A stretch of DNA of 64,000 nt, taken from the NCBI RefSeq assembly GCF_902459465.1, contig NC_047062.1, forward strand, positions 746,501 to 810,500, given 5' to 3'. Made by a program: the position numbers and the translations under genes. Source of the DNA: Asterias rubens. Its lineage: Eukaryota; Echinodermata; Asteroidea; Forcipulatida; Asteriidae. The notes beneath the pieces are model-generated. The model saw nothing but the letters and a program-made list of their open reading frames with translations. It was not told where the DNA came from and did not search any database. Of this stretch, positions 49,301 to 57,700 are shown in pieces (position 1 is the stretch's first letter; each line of letters begins with the position of its first letter).

Positions 49301-52300
49301 GGGGCACTTTGCCACCTACTCCCTGGGGCTGAAACACGGTTTCTCCTTGGGGCTGAAACATGGTTTCCCCCTTCACAGTCAATAAGGATGTATGCATGGG
49401 TATCATCCACTAGGGGCCTGGCTGGTAGAGCAGAATGCACTACCTTTACAACTTTTTACAAAGCTGTTATGGTTTAGGTGCCTTGCTCAAGGGCACAAGC
49501 ATCATGACTGGGATTGGAACCCACACTCTGGTGATGTCAACACTAGAGCATGGGTACAGTGAACCAGACCTCTGGGTCACGACCATAGAGCTATATAACA
49601 CTAGAGCATGGGTACAGTGAACCAGACCTCTGGGTCACGACCATAGAGCTATATAACACTAGAGCATGGGTACAGTGAACCAGACCTCTGGGTCACGACC
49701 ATAGAGCTATATAATGTAGCTCTATGGTCACGACTTAAAAGTATAAAAAAGGATACTTTTGGCTGAGGTTTGATTGCCATCGGTGAGTAGAACTTCAGCA
49801 GCATTTGAGCACACAGCTACCTGATTGAGTAAAATACCACCAGATAATTATTACTCAAATGCAATAATGACAAGCTTTTATTTCATATCTTTTATTCTGA
49901 TTTTGGTTGTGAAGCCAAGGACTCTCAGAAAAGTGAACTTAATCACTGTACTAGCCAAGAACCCCATGGAGAGAAGACAAGGAAGGCAAGGAAGACAAGG
50001 AAGGAAGTTTCAGTTCTAGATGTGGGAGGCAAACCCCAGGAAAGACCCACGCAGTCAGGTAGGGACTGAAAAACGTATCCACATAGTGCCTCGGCGTGAT
50101 TCGAACCGGGGTCGTAGAGGTGGAAGACAAAGCAGACACCACTACCCCAACCCTCTTCACTCAAACAATTTGTATACAGTATGATGAATATTCTGTTGGC
50201 TTTGGAAAAAATGAAAAGTTCCATTACACTTTTGTCTATAATATGTCTTCACATGAATGAAATCCTATCCATCACTTACCGATAACCCTGCTAAGCATGT
50301 CATACCACCACCGACTTCACATACAGTCTTGTTTCTGTTAAACCAAAGAAAACAAAGAATTACAGCAGTTGATACTCTCTTTGGATGGCTTTTGAAAGAT
50401 ACATCAGTATGGAGCAATGAAACTCAAACAATGATGTGTGTTTAGTTAGTTGAGCTTCAAAGTTATTTCTCAAACTTGCTGCCAATATTTTATAAATTTA
50501 CCAAACTTGCCCGACTATGAAAAAACTCACCTAAAATAATCTGCATTGTTCATACAGTGGAAAGCTAACACCTCTTCTGATGGCCACACACCTACAAACA
50601 AATATTTACAATAAGAAATGAAACAGATACAATAAAAGAATTCACTTGATTACAAGAACATGAAAACGTTTTGTACAAACTCTGAAGACAATCTGAAGAC
50701 AATTAATGGCATATTAATGCATCCAAGTTATGATGGAAAACAATGATTTGGGAACACTTGTGTATTAAAGAAGTACTTTTCATGACTGGATGAAGAATAT
50801 TATGACTGCAAGAATATCATGACTGCAAGGATTTATGTATAGAAATAAATGCTGCTTATTGATTTGATGAAAATGACACCAAATTGATCCATTTTGTCAT
50901 CATGCGAGTCGGTGGATGGAGTGCTTTCAGTATTCAGATCAAACTTAACTAAACAAAATCTAGTGTAAAGACGGCAGCGCAAAGGTCGTGGGTTCAATGC
51001 CACCCAAGTGATTTGTCTGTGGAATGTTCACAGGACTCGGGAAAGTACTGGGTATACAGTGCTAACACACATCGGTGTAAAGGTAAAACCAAATTATATT
51101 CTTTATCCCTGATGCAAAACATCTATTAAAAACTATCTGTATTTCTTTTTATTCGATAAAAAACATATGATACCGGTTTAAAATACTTACACACATTTCC
51201 TGTGTTGTTAAAACCAATGAGTTCCCCAGCTGAAAAACTAGTGGACAAATGTCTGAAATGGAAGGAGGTTCAGACAACAAAAGAAAATGCAGATAAATAT
51301 TTCAGTGGATACATATGGCTATGTGTTAACATTATTAGTTTCAATCTGAAAGCATTTGTTAAGGACTCGAACCATAATTGGCTAATATTGAAAAGGTACA
51401 AAATAATTTTTCTAAAAAATATTATGCACAACAACAACATCTATCAGGGCCATGAGCACTTTTTATAAATTTTGATAATCAGAAATGAAAATGCAAAGTT
51501 TATAATATGATGTGTATGATCAGTCGTGTACTAGTAGTGTATGTCTAGATAATCGTTGTATAGTGCAATGGACCGCTTCTGTAGGGTTTCTCAGACAATA
51601 CTTACCTTTGTTTTAAAGGCAGTGGACACTATTGGTAATTGTCAAAGACTAGCCTTCACACTAGCCTATCTCAACATACGCATAAAATAACAAACCTGTG
51701 AAAATTTGAGCACAATCGGTCATCGAAGTTGCGAGGTAATAATGAAAGAAAACAACAACATTGTCACACAAAGTTGTGTGCGTTTAGATGGTTGATTTTG
51801 AGACTTCAAGTTCTAAATCCGAGGTCTCGAAATCAAATTCGTGGAAAATTACTTCTTTTATCAAAAACTATGGCACTTCAGAGGGAGCCTTTTCTCACAG
51901 TGTTTTATACCATCAACCTCTCCCCTTTACTCGCCACCAAGAAAGGTTTTATGATAACAATTATTTTGAGTAATTACCAATAGTGTCCACTGCCTTTAAA
52001 GGCATTTGACTGTTGGCAGCGGGGTCAATTGCATTATGATTGACTGATAGCACAGTGCGATCAACTGATGGTGCAGATGGAACATACACATCCAACATTT
52101 ATATTGCATACATCACACTACTCTTAGAAGTATGAGGTTCGTTCCGCTATCATCTCCAGCTGGGGAAAATGATAGCGGAACGAACCTCATAGTTCTAGGA
52201 GTAACATCACACAACCCTTTTACAAACTTGTTTGCAAGAGCCAAACTGCCTTTTTATCATTTCTTCTAATCAGTATTTAAGCTCACCTGACACTTATGCA

Positions 52301-55080
52301 GAATTGACTAAACTGAGGACATGAGTATTCAACCCATTGTCCATCAATAGAAGATTCTGTTGGGATACTTTTTGTTGACAGCAGGCCAAAGGATGCAAAG
52401 CGACGAACAGATACAGACTTGACTGGGTCCGTGTGTTGACACTGCTTCTTCAATATTGCCTAGGAAAATTGGAAAATAGATTCATATTTCTTGTGGTGAA
52501 ATATATTGGGTGACATTAGAAAAACTAGCAGGCAGACAATTTACTGATATGATGATCTGATGGTACTTATTCATGCATCACCAATTAATATCAAATCAAT
52601 TGTGCTGGTACTGGAATGGGTTACTCTTTTTTAGTGCTGGGCGAATAGTGAAATTTTGTGATTCGGATACCACTCTGGCCAACTAACCGAAATTAACCGG
52701 ATATTTGAATAGTTTTTTCGCCGCTAGAGGGCGCTATTAAAATTTTATATATATATATATATATATACTCAGTTCATTCATAAAAATGACCGGATCTAAT
52801 TGAAAGATGGCGATTTGCTTTTTCTTTTGATCGTGATTGACTCTACGTGTAGGAAAACTTTTGTAATTTTAGAACAAAAATACGTCGGAAATGTCATTGT
52901 TTTAACTCTTCACGGAGGTGAGCATAGTTAAATACTTAATTTATGCTGTTTTATGCTGTCTTAATAGAAGTTTCATAAGGATTCAGAAAAAACATTCATA
53001 TCAGTTGTCGCCCGACGTCCGCGGATATTCGGATATTAAAGAATATCCGGTTACTTGGTTGTAATAGACTGTGCAAGTCTCGCGTGCACCGGAGCGAGAA
53101 AACACGACAACTAAAGAACTTAATTTTTTTATGAATCAAATCTTTGCTTTAATTTTTTCTTAATGCCGAATCTGAACGACAAAAATACCCATTAGAGCTT
53201 TTTTAAATTAGTTTCAGCTTTTCAAACTAATACACAATTATCGGTTAAAGTCTATGTATAGACAAAAGTAAAACTCTGGGACAAGGATGTTTGTTTGATC
53301 TTAAATGTTTTGAAACCCCTTTTGTAAATCTACGCCCGAATGTGAAACTACTGAAAGCTGGTTTATACGCGGACGCACGATGGTCGCAAGGGCGTTAGAT
53401 AAACGCGTGACACATTTTAAAGAGGAAGCCGACGCCTAAGCGACCAATGAAAAGGCTTTCCACCCCGCGCTGCCAAAACAAGCGTCTGCGTAAGTTTCGT
53501 GATCGGAGATGGGCACAAATTCTTAATTTTTTACAAGTAACCTGACCTGAGGTCAAGTTTAAACATCGGTTTTTCTTCGTTTTTATGATGACTTTAATTT
53601 TACTTTTATATATGTTGTTAATTAGTATTACATTTTTAACAACATATGTCATTTTTATGGTCAGAATCTATATTAAACTAAAGTAATGGACGAAACAAAA
53701 TCTCCCCAACGTAAAACTCCATAAGGTTGGGACCACAATGGTCTCGGAAGTTCAAATCTGCGCGAGACTTGCACAGTCTATTACAGAACTATCCGGTTTA
53801 TAAATAGGTATTCGTGCCCTATGCGGATATCCGGTTAAGAAAAAAAAGGCATTCACGGTTACAGATAGGAAAACCTATTCGCCATTAACTGGATATTCGC
53901 ATAATTCGCCCAGGCCTACTCCTTTCAGTTTGTGCTTTCTGCAGACCTATTAATTGTATCAATTTTCTCTACATTTAGTAAATAAAGATTGGGAAATTGG
54001 ACCAAAGAGTAAAGATGCTGAACGAGACTGTCAATTTTCAATTTCCCAGATTTTCTCTTTAAAGGCAGTGGACACTATGGGTAATTACTCAAAATAATTA
54101 TTACCATCAAACCTTTCTTTGTAACGAGTAATGGGGAGAGGTTGATAGTATAAAACATTGTGAGAACCGGCTCCCCCTGAGGTAATGTAGTTTTCCATGA
54201 ATTTGATTTTGAGACCTCAGATGCTCAAATTTTCACAAGTTTGTTATTTTGGTTTGTTATTTTATGCATAAATGAGATACACCAATGTGAAGACAAGTCT
54301 TTGACTATTGCCAAAAACAATAGTGTCCAGTGTCTTTAAAAAAGACATAATTTGATTTTGAAAGATTGATTGATGATTGACCTGATTTACTTGTGTTTTG
54401 TGAAAACGTAACCCTCCTGCTCCGTCGTCGGGAGGCGGGTTATGTTATCGCATCTAGACCTGATAGTGATCTGGTGATGATCTGCTGAGTGATTAGTCAT
54501 TTTGTTTAATTTTATGATTTATGATTGTTGAAATCCAGTCCAGCAGACTCAGGGAAAAATTGAGCACAGCGCCCCAGAATACTGCTGGTCTAATTGTAAA
54601 CAAACAGGAATGTAACCCAACCACCACCATGACCACAACACAAGTTGTAATTTTAGTATTGGATAACTTTCCGTATGGCGCCACCACCTTTTCACTCACT
54701 TTTACAAAAAGGGATATCTCATTGAGGTTAATTAGATACTATATTATTTAATATCGAATGAAAAAGTGGTGGCACCATACGGAAACTTTTCCTTAGTATT
54801 TTAGAATGAATAATTTTGCTACAAAGAAATTATTTTTTTACATTACAATTTGACACTTTGATCAAAACCTTGACGTCTAGTCACGTCTAGTCAGTGTTCT
54901 GTAAGTTTGCTTAATTAACAAATAGAGGGTCCCGACTACCACCATAAGAACACACACAGATGCAGACGACGTCAACACATTCTTTTCGCAATTTCAGAAA
55001 CTCACATTTCTCAGAATTTTCCAACGATGTTTACTCGTGTTTCCGTCGGATCTGCCTTTCTCAGCTGATGTTTCAGACAT
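40374..55080 (-). CDS. CAMKMT: Calmodulin-lysine N-methyltransferase, complete, 11 exons
   Basis: Minus-strand exons: 55080-55006, 52459-52287, 51252-51191, 50591-50531, 50334-50280, 49820-49757, 48300-48240, 43212-43138, 42332-42269, 41264-41136, 40448-40374; 894 nt, 297 residues plus stop, phases consistent. The enzyme transfers methyl groups from S-adenosylmethionine to calmodulin (Lys115 trimethylation in the known family). Visible family marks are RWKILRN at the start, SVSVRRFASF, NNTGNVCVWPSEEVLAFHC, the cofactor motif VCEVGGGMTCLAGL (residues 128-141), the acidic loop EVLLTDGN with Asp156, HFDCVISADCLFFDQ (200-214), AIIFAPCRGNTLDQFC, and ENIHYPV near the end. Human CAMKMT is 323 residues; the difference is mainly at the N terminus. 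The small first exon was found by its RWKILR match and perfect phase. Intron 6 is a probable U12 intron; intron 7 holds a large composite transposon. Confidence 0.95.
40727..40945 (-). mobile_element. tRNA-derived SINE
   Basis: On the minus strand, AGATAGCTCAGATGTTGGAG (box A) is followed by GGTTCAAATCCCACTCTAG (box B). The tail region containing CCCTGGCTACATGGGAGTAA and GGCTTCTGATTGGCACCC is shared with the fragments near 15900 and 62400. It lies in CAMKMT intron 10. Confidence 0.65.
41393..41764. mobile_element. GTGGACACTATTGG fold-back MITE, copy 3 (inverted)
   Basis: It starts GGCAGTGGACACTATTGTTA and ends ACCAATAGTGTCCAG. The interior runs in the opposite sense to copies 1, 2, 4 and 6 (TTAGCATAAAAC first, ACCAATTGAGCTCAAATTTT late). 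It lies in CAMKMT intron 9. Confidence 0.85.
43791..47888. mobile_element. Long-TIR element interrupted by a LINE
   Basis: The ends are long inverted repeats starting AAAGCACCA. The best stretch (43816-43857 against 47821-47862) is 42 bp with two differences and contains GATTTCAAAAAAGTCATGC. Further inverted similarity continues inward (ACTTGCCAAAATTATGTTTC near 43956 and its partner near 47710-47730; TGACGTCATAA on both sides). The LINE at 44388-47030 sits between the arms, so the original element was probably about 1.4 kb before insertion. It lies in CAMKMT intron 7. Confidence 0.7.
44388..47030 (-). mobile_element. Degenerate non-LTR retrotransposon (endonuclease end + RT)
   Basis: In transcription order on the minus strand: an endonuclease remnant FILWDLNARVGANQKSW (near 46900), then TIRs of no coding kind are absent and the ORF continues as EMVEAFVLVQKDV, then RT fingers GKASGKDGIPEVLKC, EGKVPQDMRDANIVTLYKNK and DRSDCNNYRTISFLSIVGKL (45613-46098), then LCLAPTLFGI and the catalytic FADD box (FLFADDTAITTHT, near 45130), then MDRCSAACKDFGLTI, and a C-terminal zinc-finger-like FTCSYCGRDCHSRIGLYSH (near 44465-44520) in another frame. 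Several frameshifts and a missing palm segment near 45410-45610 make it non-functional. It resembles LINE copies described as craniofacial-development-protein-2-like in databases; the clade is not decided. Confidence 0.85.
47930..48075 (-). mobile_element. tRNA-derived SINE fragment
   Basis: On the minus strand GGACCCTGGTTCAAATCCCA gives a box B-like sequence preceded by a degraded box A (CTTTCACCTGTAT). It adjoins the right end of the long-TIR element, about 165 bp from CAMKMT exon 7. Confidence 0.4.
48538..49066. repeat. 104-bp satellite array B (CAMKMT intron 6)
   Basis: Five units have AGTAAC landmarks at 48551, 48655, 48759, 48863 and 48967, spaced exactly 104 bp. They carry AACTGTTGGACTCTGATTAT and are about 90 percent like array A at 14771-15320. 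Each unit contains two inverted pairs: AGTCCAACA with TGTTGGACT, and AGTAAACCTGAT with ATCAGTTTACT around the CCCATGTAAAGCATA loop. Confidence 0.93.
49541..49729. repeat. 58-bp direct repeats ending in a hairpin
   Basis: Three units begin CACTAGAGCATGGGTACAG at 49541, 49599 and 49657. The last runs into a perfect 13-bp inverted pair, GACCATAGAGCTA (49697-49709) and TAGCTCTATGGTC (49717-49729). It lies 27 bp from the start-distal end of CAMKMT exon 6. Confidence 0.88.
50000..50165 (-). mobile_element. tRNA-derived SINE fragment
   Basis: On the minus strand GACCCCGGTTCGAATCACGC is a strong box B, with a GGTAGTGGTGTCTGC box A-like sequence upstream. It lies in CAMKMT intron 5, about 115 bp from exon 5. 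Confidence 0.55.
51612..52000. mobile_element. GTGGACACTATTGG fold-back MITE, copy 4
   Basis: It is complete: TTTAAAGGCAGTGGACACTA at the left and TAGTGTCCACTGCCTTTAAA at the right. The central hairpin is ACTTCAAGTTCTAAA / GAGGTCTCGAAATC. It lies in CAMKMT intron 2. Confidence 0.9.
52122..52206. repeat. Near-perfect hairpin
   Basis: Arms of 23 bp (52131-52153 and 52169-52191, containing GAGGTTCGTTCCGCTATC) are exact complements around a 15-base loop, CTCCAGCTGGGGAAA. The similarity extends imperfectly outward (ACTCTTAGAAG / GTTCTAGGAGT). It is probably a minimal fold-back element, 96 bp from CAMKMT exon 2. Confidence 0.88.
52633..53916. mobile_element. TIR-like element, GGGCGAAT ends, host of a nested element
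   Basis: The left end AGTGCTGGGCGAATAG is inversely matched by a right end whose complement reads AGGCCTGGGCGAATTA. Repeated GGATAT/CCGGTTA motifs occur near both ends (GATATTCGGATATT at 53024 and GATATCCGGTTA at 53826). Flanks ACTCTTTT and ACTCCTTT may be a diverged 8-bp target duplication. A TA dinucleotide run at 52746-52767 lies inside. No transposase frame is present. Confidence 0.55.
53060..53785. mobile_element. Nested TIR element with perfect 25-bp inverted ends
   Basis: Identical inverted ends occupy 53060-53084 and 53761-53785, containing AATAGACTGTGCAAGTCTCG. It is inserted in the GGGCGAAT element (TATCCGGTT lies on both sides). At 726 bp it has no recognisable coding region. The exact ends suggest recent insertion relative to its host. 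Confidence 0.85.
54058..54340. mobile_element. GTGGACACTATTGG fold-back MITE, copy 5 (inverted, deleted)
   Basis: The left end TTTAAAGGCAGTGGACACTA is intact; the right end AATAGTGTCCAGTGTCTTTA is diverged. About 100 bp of the internal hairpin is missing (GAGACCTCAGATG joins directly to CTCAAATTTTCACAAG). Confidence 0.85.
54668..54785. mobile_element. 118-bp hairpin MITE, TTTCCGTATGGCGCCACC ends
   Basis: The left arm TTTCCGTATGGCGCCACCAC pairs with the right arm ending GTGGTGGCACCATACGGAAA. The interior is AT-rich and contains GGGATATCTCATTGAGG. It is one of the smallest elements here, in CAMKMT intron 1. Confidence 0.85.
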
Positions 55081-57700
55081 CTATAAGTTTCGTGGACAAT
55101 CGGAGACTTACTGGATACATTAATGACTACGTAGATTGCACTGGTGGCATTTGACAAAATGGTATATGATGCGAACTATTTCAAGATTGGCGTGTTGTAT
55201 AGAAATTGAAGGTGACAGCTAACGATGAGGGCGCTATTTCACATTAGTGATAATGTAAACACGACACATTATCATAACTGCAGCTGAGCGTCAAACCACT
55301 TCAGCATATTGATTTTGTGGACAGACACAAACAATCATTTTCATGTAATTTGATAATGTTTTAGATCCTGATGATATCAAAAAGTAAGTAAATTAGATCG
55401 GAAATTCATGACGTAAACTAATCTGCAAACAAATATTGGTCACTCATGTTGCCTGAGCATGCAGAGTGTTGTGTCCGGTTATGCATGGATGGAGGTGGTG
55501 GTAGCCCCATTTGTGTGGCCAAGCCTTGATTCAGCATAGCCTTGGTCACATAAGTGGGGCTAGGATGGAGGTGGTTAATAATGTTACTTCCTTACTTACT
55601 TACTTACGATTGATGGGACAGTATGCGTATCTTTTTATGCCTTGAGTTTATGTCTGCACCTGCTAGTTTGCACCTCAACCAATGTGCGAGTATACTCCAG
55701 AGGAGGTTTCTACACAGTATAATAGGAAGATGATGATGATGATGAATGTTGGTTCACCCCCCCCCCCCCATTTTTTTGTAATGAATGATGTTTCTTATTT
55801 CAATTGTTTGTTTAAAGGCCGTGGACACTATTGGTAATTGTCAAAGTCTAGCCTTCCCAATTGATGTATCTCAACATATGCATAAAATAAAAAACCTGTG
55901 AAAATTTGAGCTCAATCGGTCGTCAAACTTGCGAGATAATAATGAAAGAAAAAAACACCATTGTCACACGAAGTTGTGTGCGGTTAGATGGTTGATTTCG
56001 AGACCTCAAGTTCTAAATCTGAGGTCTCGAAATCAAATTCGTGGAAAATTACTTCTTTCTCGAAAACTATGGCACTTCAGAGGGAGCCGTTTCTCACAAT
56101 GTTTTATACCATCAACCTCTCCCCATTACTCGTCACCAAGAAAGGTTTTATGCCAATAATTATTTTGAGTAATTACCAATAGTGTCCACTGCCTTTAATA
56201 TTAGTAGGCATACACACCTTATAAAAGTATGTCACCATTCTCCGATATAAAATTATAGGTGCAAGTGCCAAATTTCTGCGCTAGCGGCTGTGTGAGCGGA
56301 GAAGGCCTTATCGTGGAGTACGCATGTGCACAAGCCAAAATTCCCTGCTAATCCAAGAACTACGCTTGACATAATCACAGAATTCCTTGCTTCTGCAAGC
56401 GCCAATTTTTTGCTTATGCTGTTATGGTAGTAAATAGAGCCATGAAGTTTGGGTCTATTCCGTTCTAGCCAAGGATATATGATCTGTCCCAACTTAAGTG
56501 TTACAGTTATGAAGGCCCATCTATAGCAGGGCGTGCCTGGTATACATTTGTGATTGCTATCACATCAGTCATTTAGTCACTGGTCAGTCACTCACCACTG
56601 ACTTGGCAACTAACTGATTTTTATCATCAGGTTTCTCAATTGACTCATGGGGCTCATGGTCATACTCCTTGCCTCATGGTCATACTCCTTGCCTCATGGT
56701 CATACTCCTTGCCTGGTGCATGTTTCCCTTCATCCTATGCTCTTTCATCTTTTAAGAGGAATGTCAATTCCTACCTTCAGCTCCACTGAGTTTCTGCGTG
56801 TCTATGTTTTCTTCCTTGTAGCCCTTAACCTAGAGTGGCTTTTAGCCTTGTTTCGGGAGACTTGCATAAAAAAACAAAATTTCAATGACTGGGTATGCTA
56901 GCTGGTCCCCTCCTTTGTGAATCCTGGGACCCAGCTGCTGGTTGGCCATCTCAACTGTAACGCTCAAGATGGGACCGGTCTCAACCAGTAGTTGGAACTT
57001 GGGTTGATTCTGAAGTTGGGAGGGAATAACAGAATACCGAGTGATTACCTTAGCATGACTAGTATATCAAAGTAACCAATGCGACGAATGCGTTTTGAGT
57101 CTAGACAAGGGATACAATCACCACAAGTGATGTTACCCCCCAAAAGTTATTTACAGTCAAGTTGATCAAAGTAAGATGACCTGTTTAATTTCCAATCATT
57201 ACAAAAACATATATCATGCCTTTTTACAAGGTATGAATTACATCATCAGTGTTTGGAAGAGATAATTTTCAACTGACCTGTGAGAATTTTCAACAAACTG
57301 AGCGTCCCTTTTTCAGTGAAAATGGTCTTTGTCTGATAAGGATCTATTGAAAGATCAAAAAGAGAAATGACGACTTTGACAGTTTTACAGACAAACATTT
57401 GTCTAGAGGATTGGTACTTTATAATCATTGAGTTTTCAGATTGAAAACAATTGGTTATATTGGTTATATTATTAATTGGTTATATTATTAACAACTACTA
57501 ATATTGTATTGTTTTTATTAATACTTTGTTCAATAACTTGTCAACTGTTACAGATGGATGTGTTTGTATTGTACCTTAATGGAGCTGGAAGATGATACAT
57601 AAACATTGATGTACACCAACAATCCAGTCCCCAAAAAGTTCATTCAAGAAAATAATTCTACAGGACTCTTGAAATCTACGAGACGTTTGTAGGTTTGAAT
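55081..57700. promoter_or_regulatory. Divergent spacer between CAMKMT and the dehydrogenase-like gene
   Basis: Both genes are transcribed outward from here. The CAMKMT promoter should be at about 55081-55250, where a short GGGCGCTATTTCAC block occurs, with no TATA box. The rest holds a (GAT)n run at 55729-55744, a poly-C run at 55757-55768, MITE copy 6, and three 20-bp repeats of CATGGTCATACTCCTTGCCT at 56655-56714. No exon is seen. Confidence 0.45.
55811..56198. mobile_element. GTGGACACTATTGG fold-back MITE, copy 6
   Basis: TTTAAAGGCCGTGGACACTA at the left and CCAATAGTGTCCACTGCCTT at the right. It is a full-length copy with an intact central GAGACCTCAAGTTCTAAATC hairpin, between the two divergent genes. 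Confidence 0.9.

Larger units (their letters stand above)
48301..49756 (-). other. Probable U12-type GT-AG intron of CAMKMT
   Basis: The donor after exon 6 reads GTATCCTTTTTT, the full minor-spliceosome 5' consensus. The 3' end reads GTCCTTAACTAGTCCACTTTGTCAG (shown in parts: branch TCCTTAAC at about 48318-48325, then CAG before 48300), with the branch adenosine about 18 nt from the end. Joining exon 6 (AAA A) to exon 7 (AT ATT CAA) gives AKNIQEIIARN, matching the family segment RNVQDIITRN without gap. The intron also holds the 104-bp satellite B and the 58-bp repeats. Confidence 0.85.

Noticed and set aside
51191..51252. Shorter CAMKMT exon 3 starting after CTAG or TTTTTCAG
   Set aside because: The TTTTTCAG acceptor breaks the frame, and CTAG lacks a pyrimidine tract. 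The acceptor at 51253 (CCTTCCATTTCAG) keeps RHLSTSF in frame and fits the family.
40374..55080. Other N-terminal exon for CAMKMT (for example a three-codon exon ATG TAT CCA near 55115)
   Set aside because: The exon at 55080-55006 gives RWKILRN, which matches the family, with a GTGAGT donor and correct phase; the alternative has no support.
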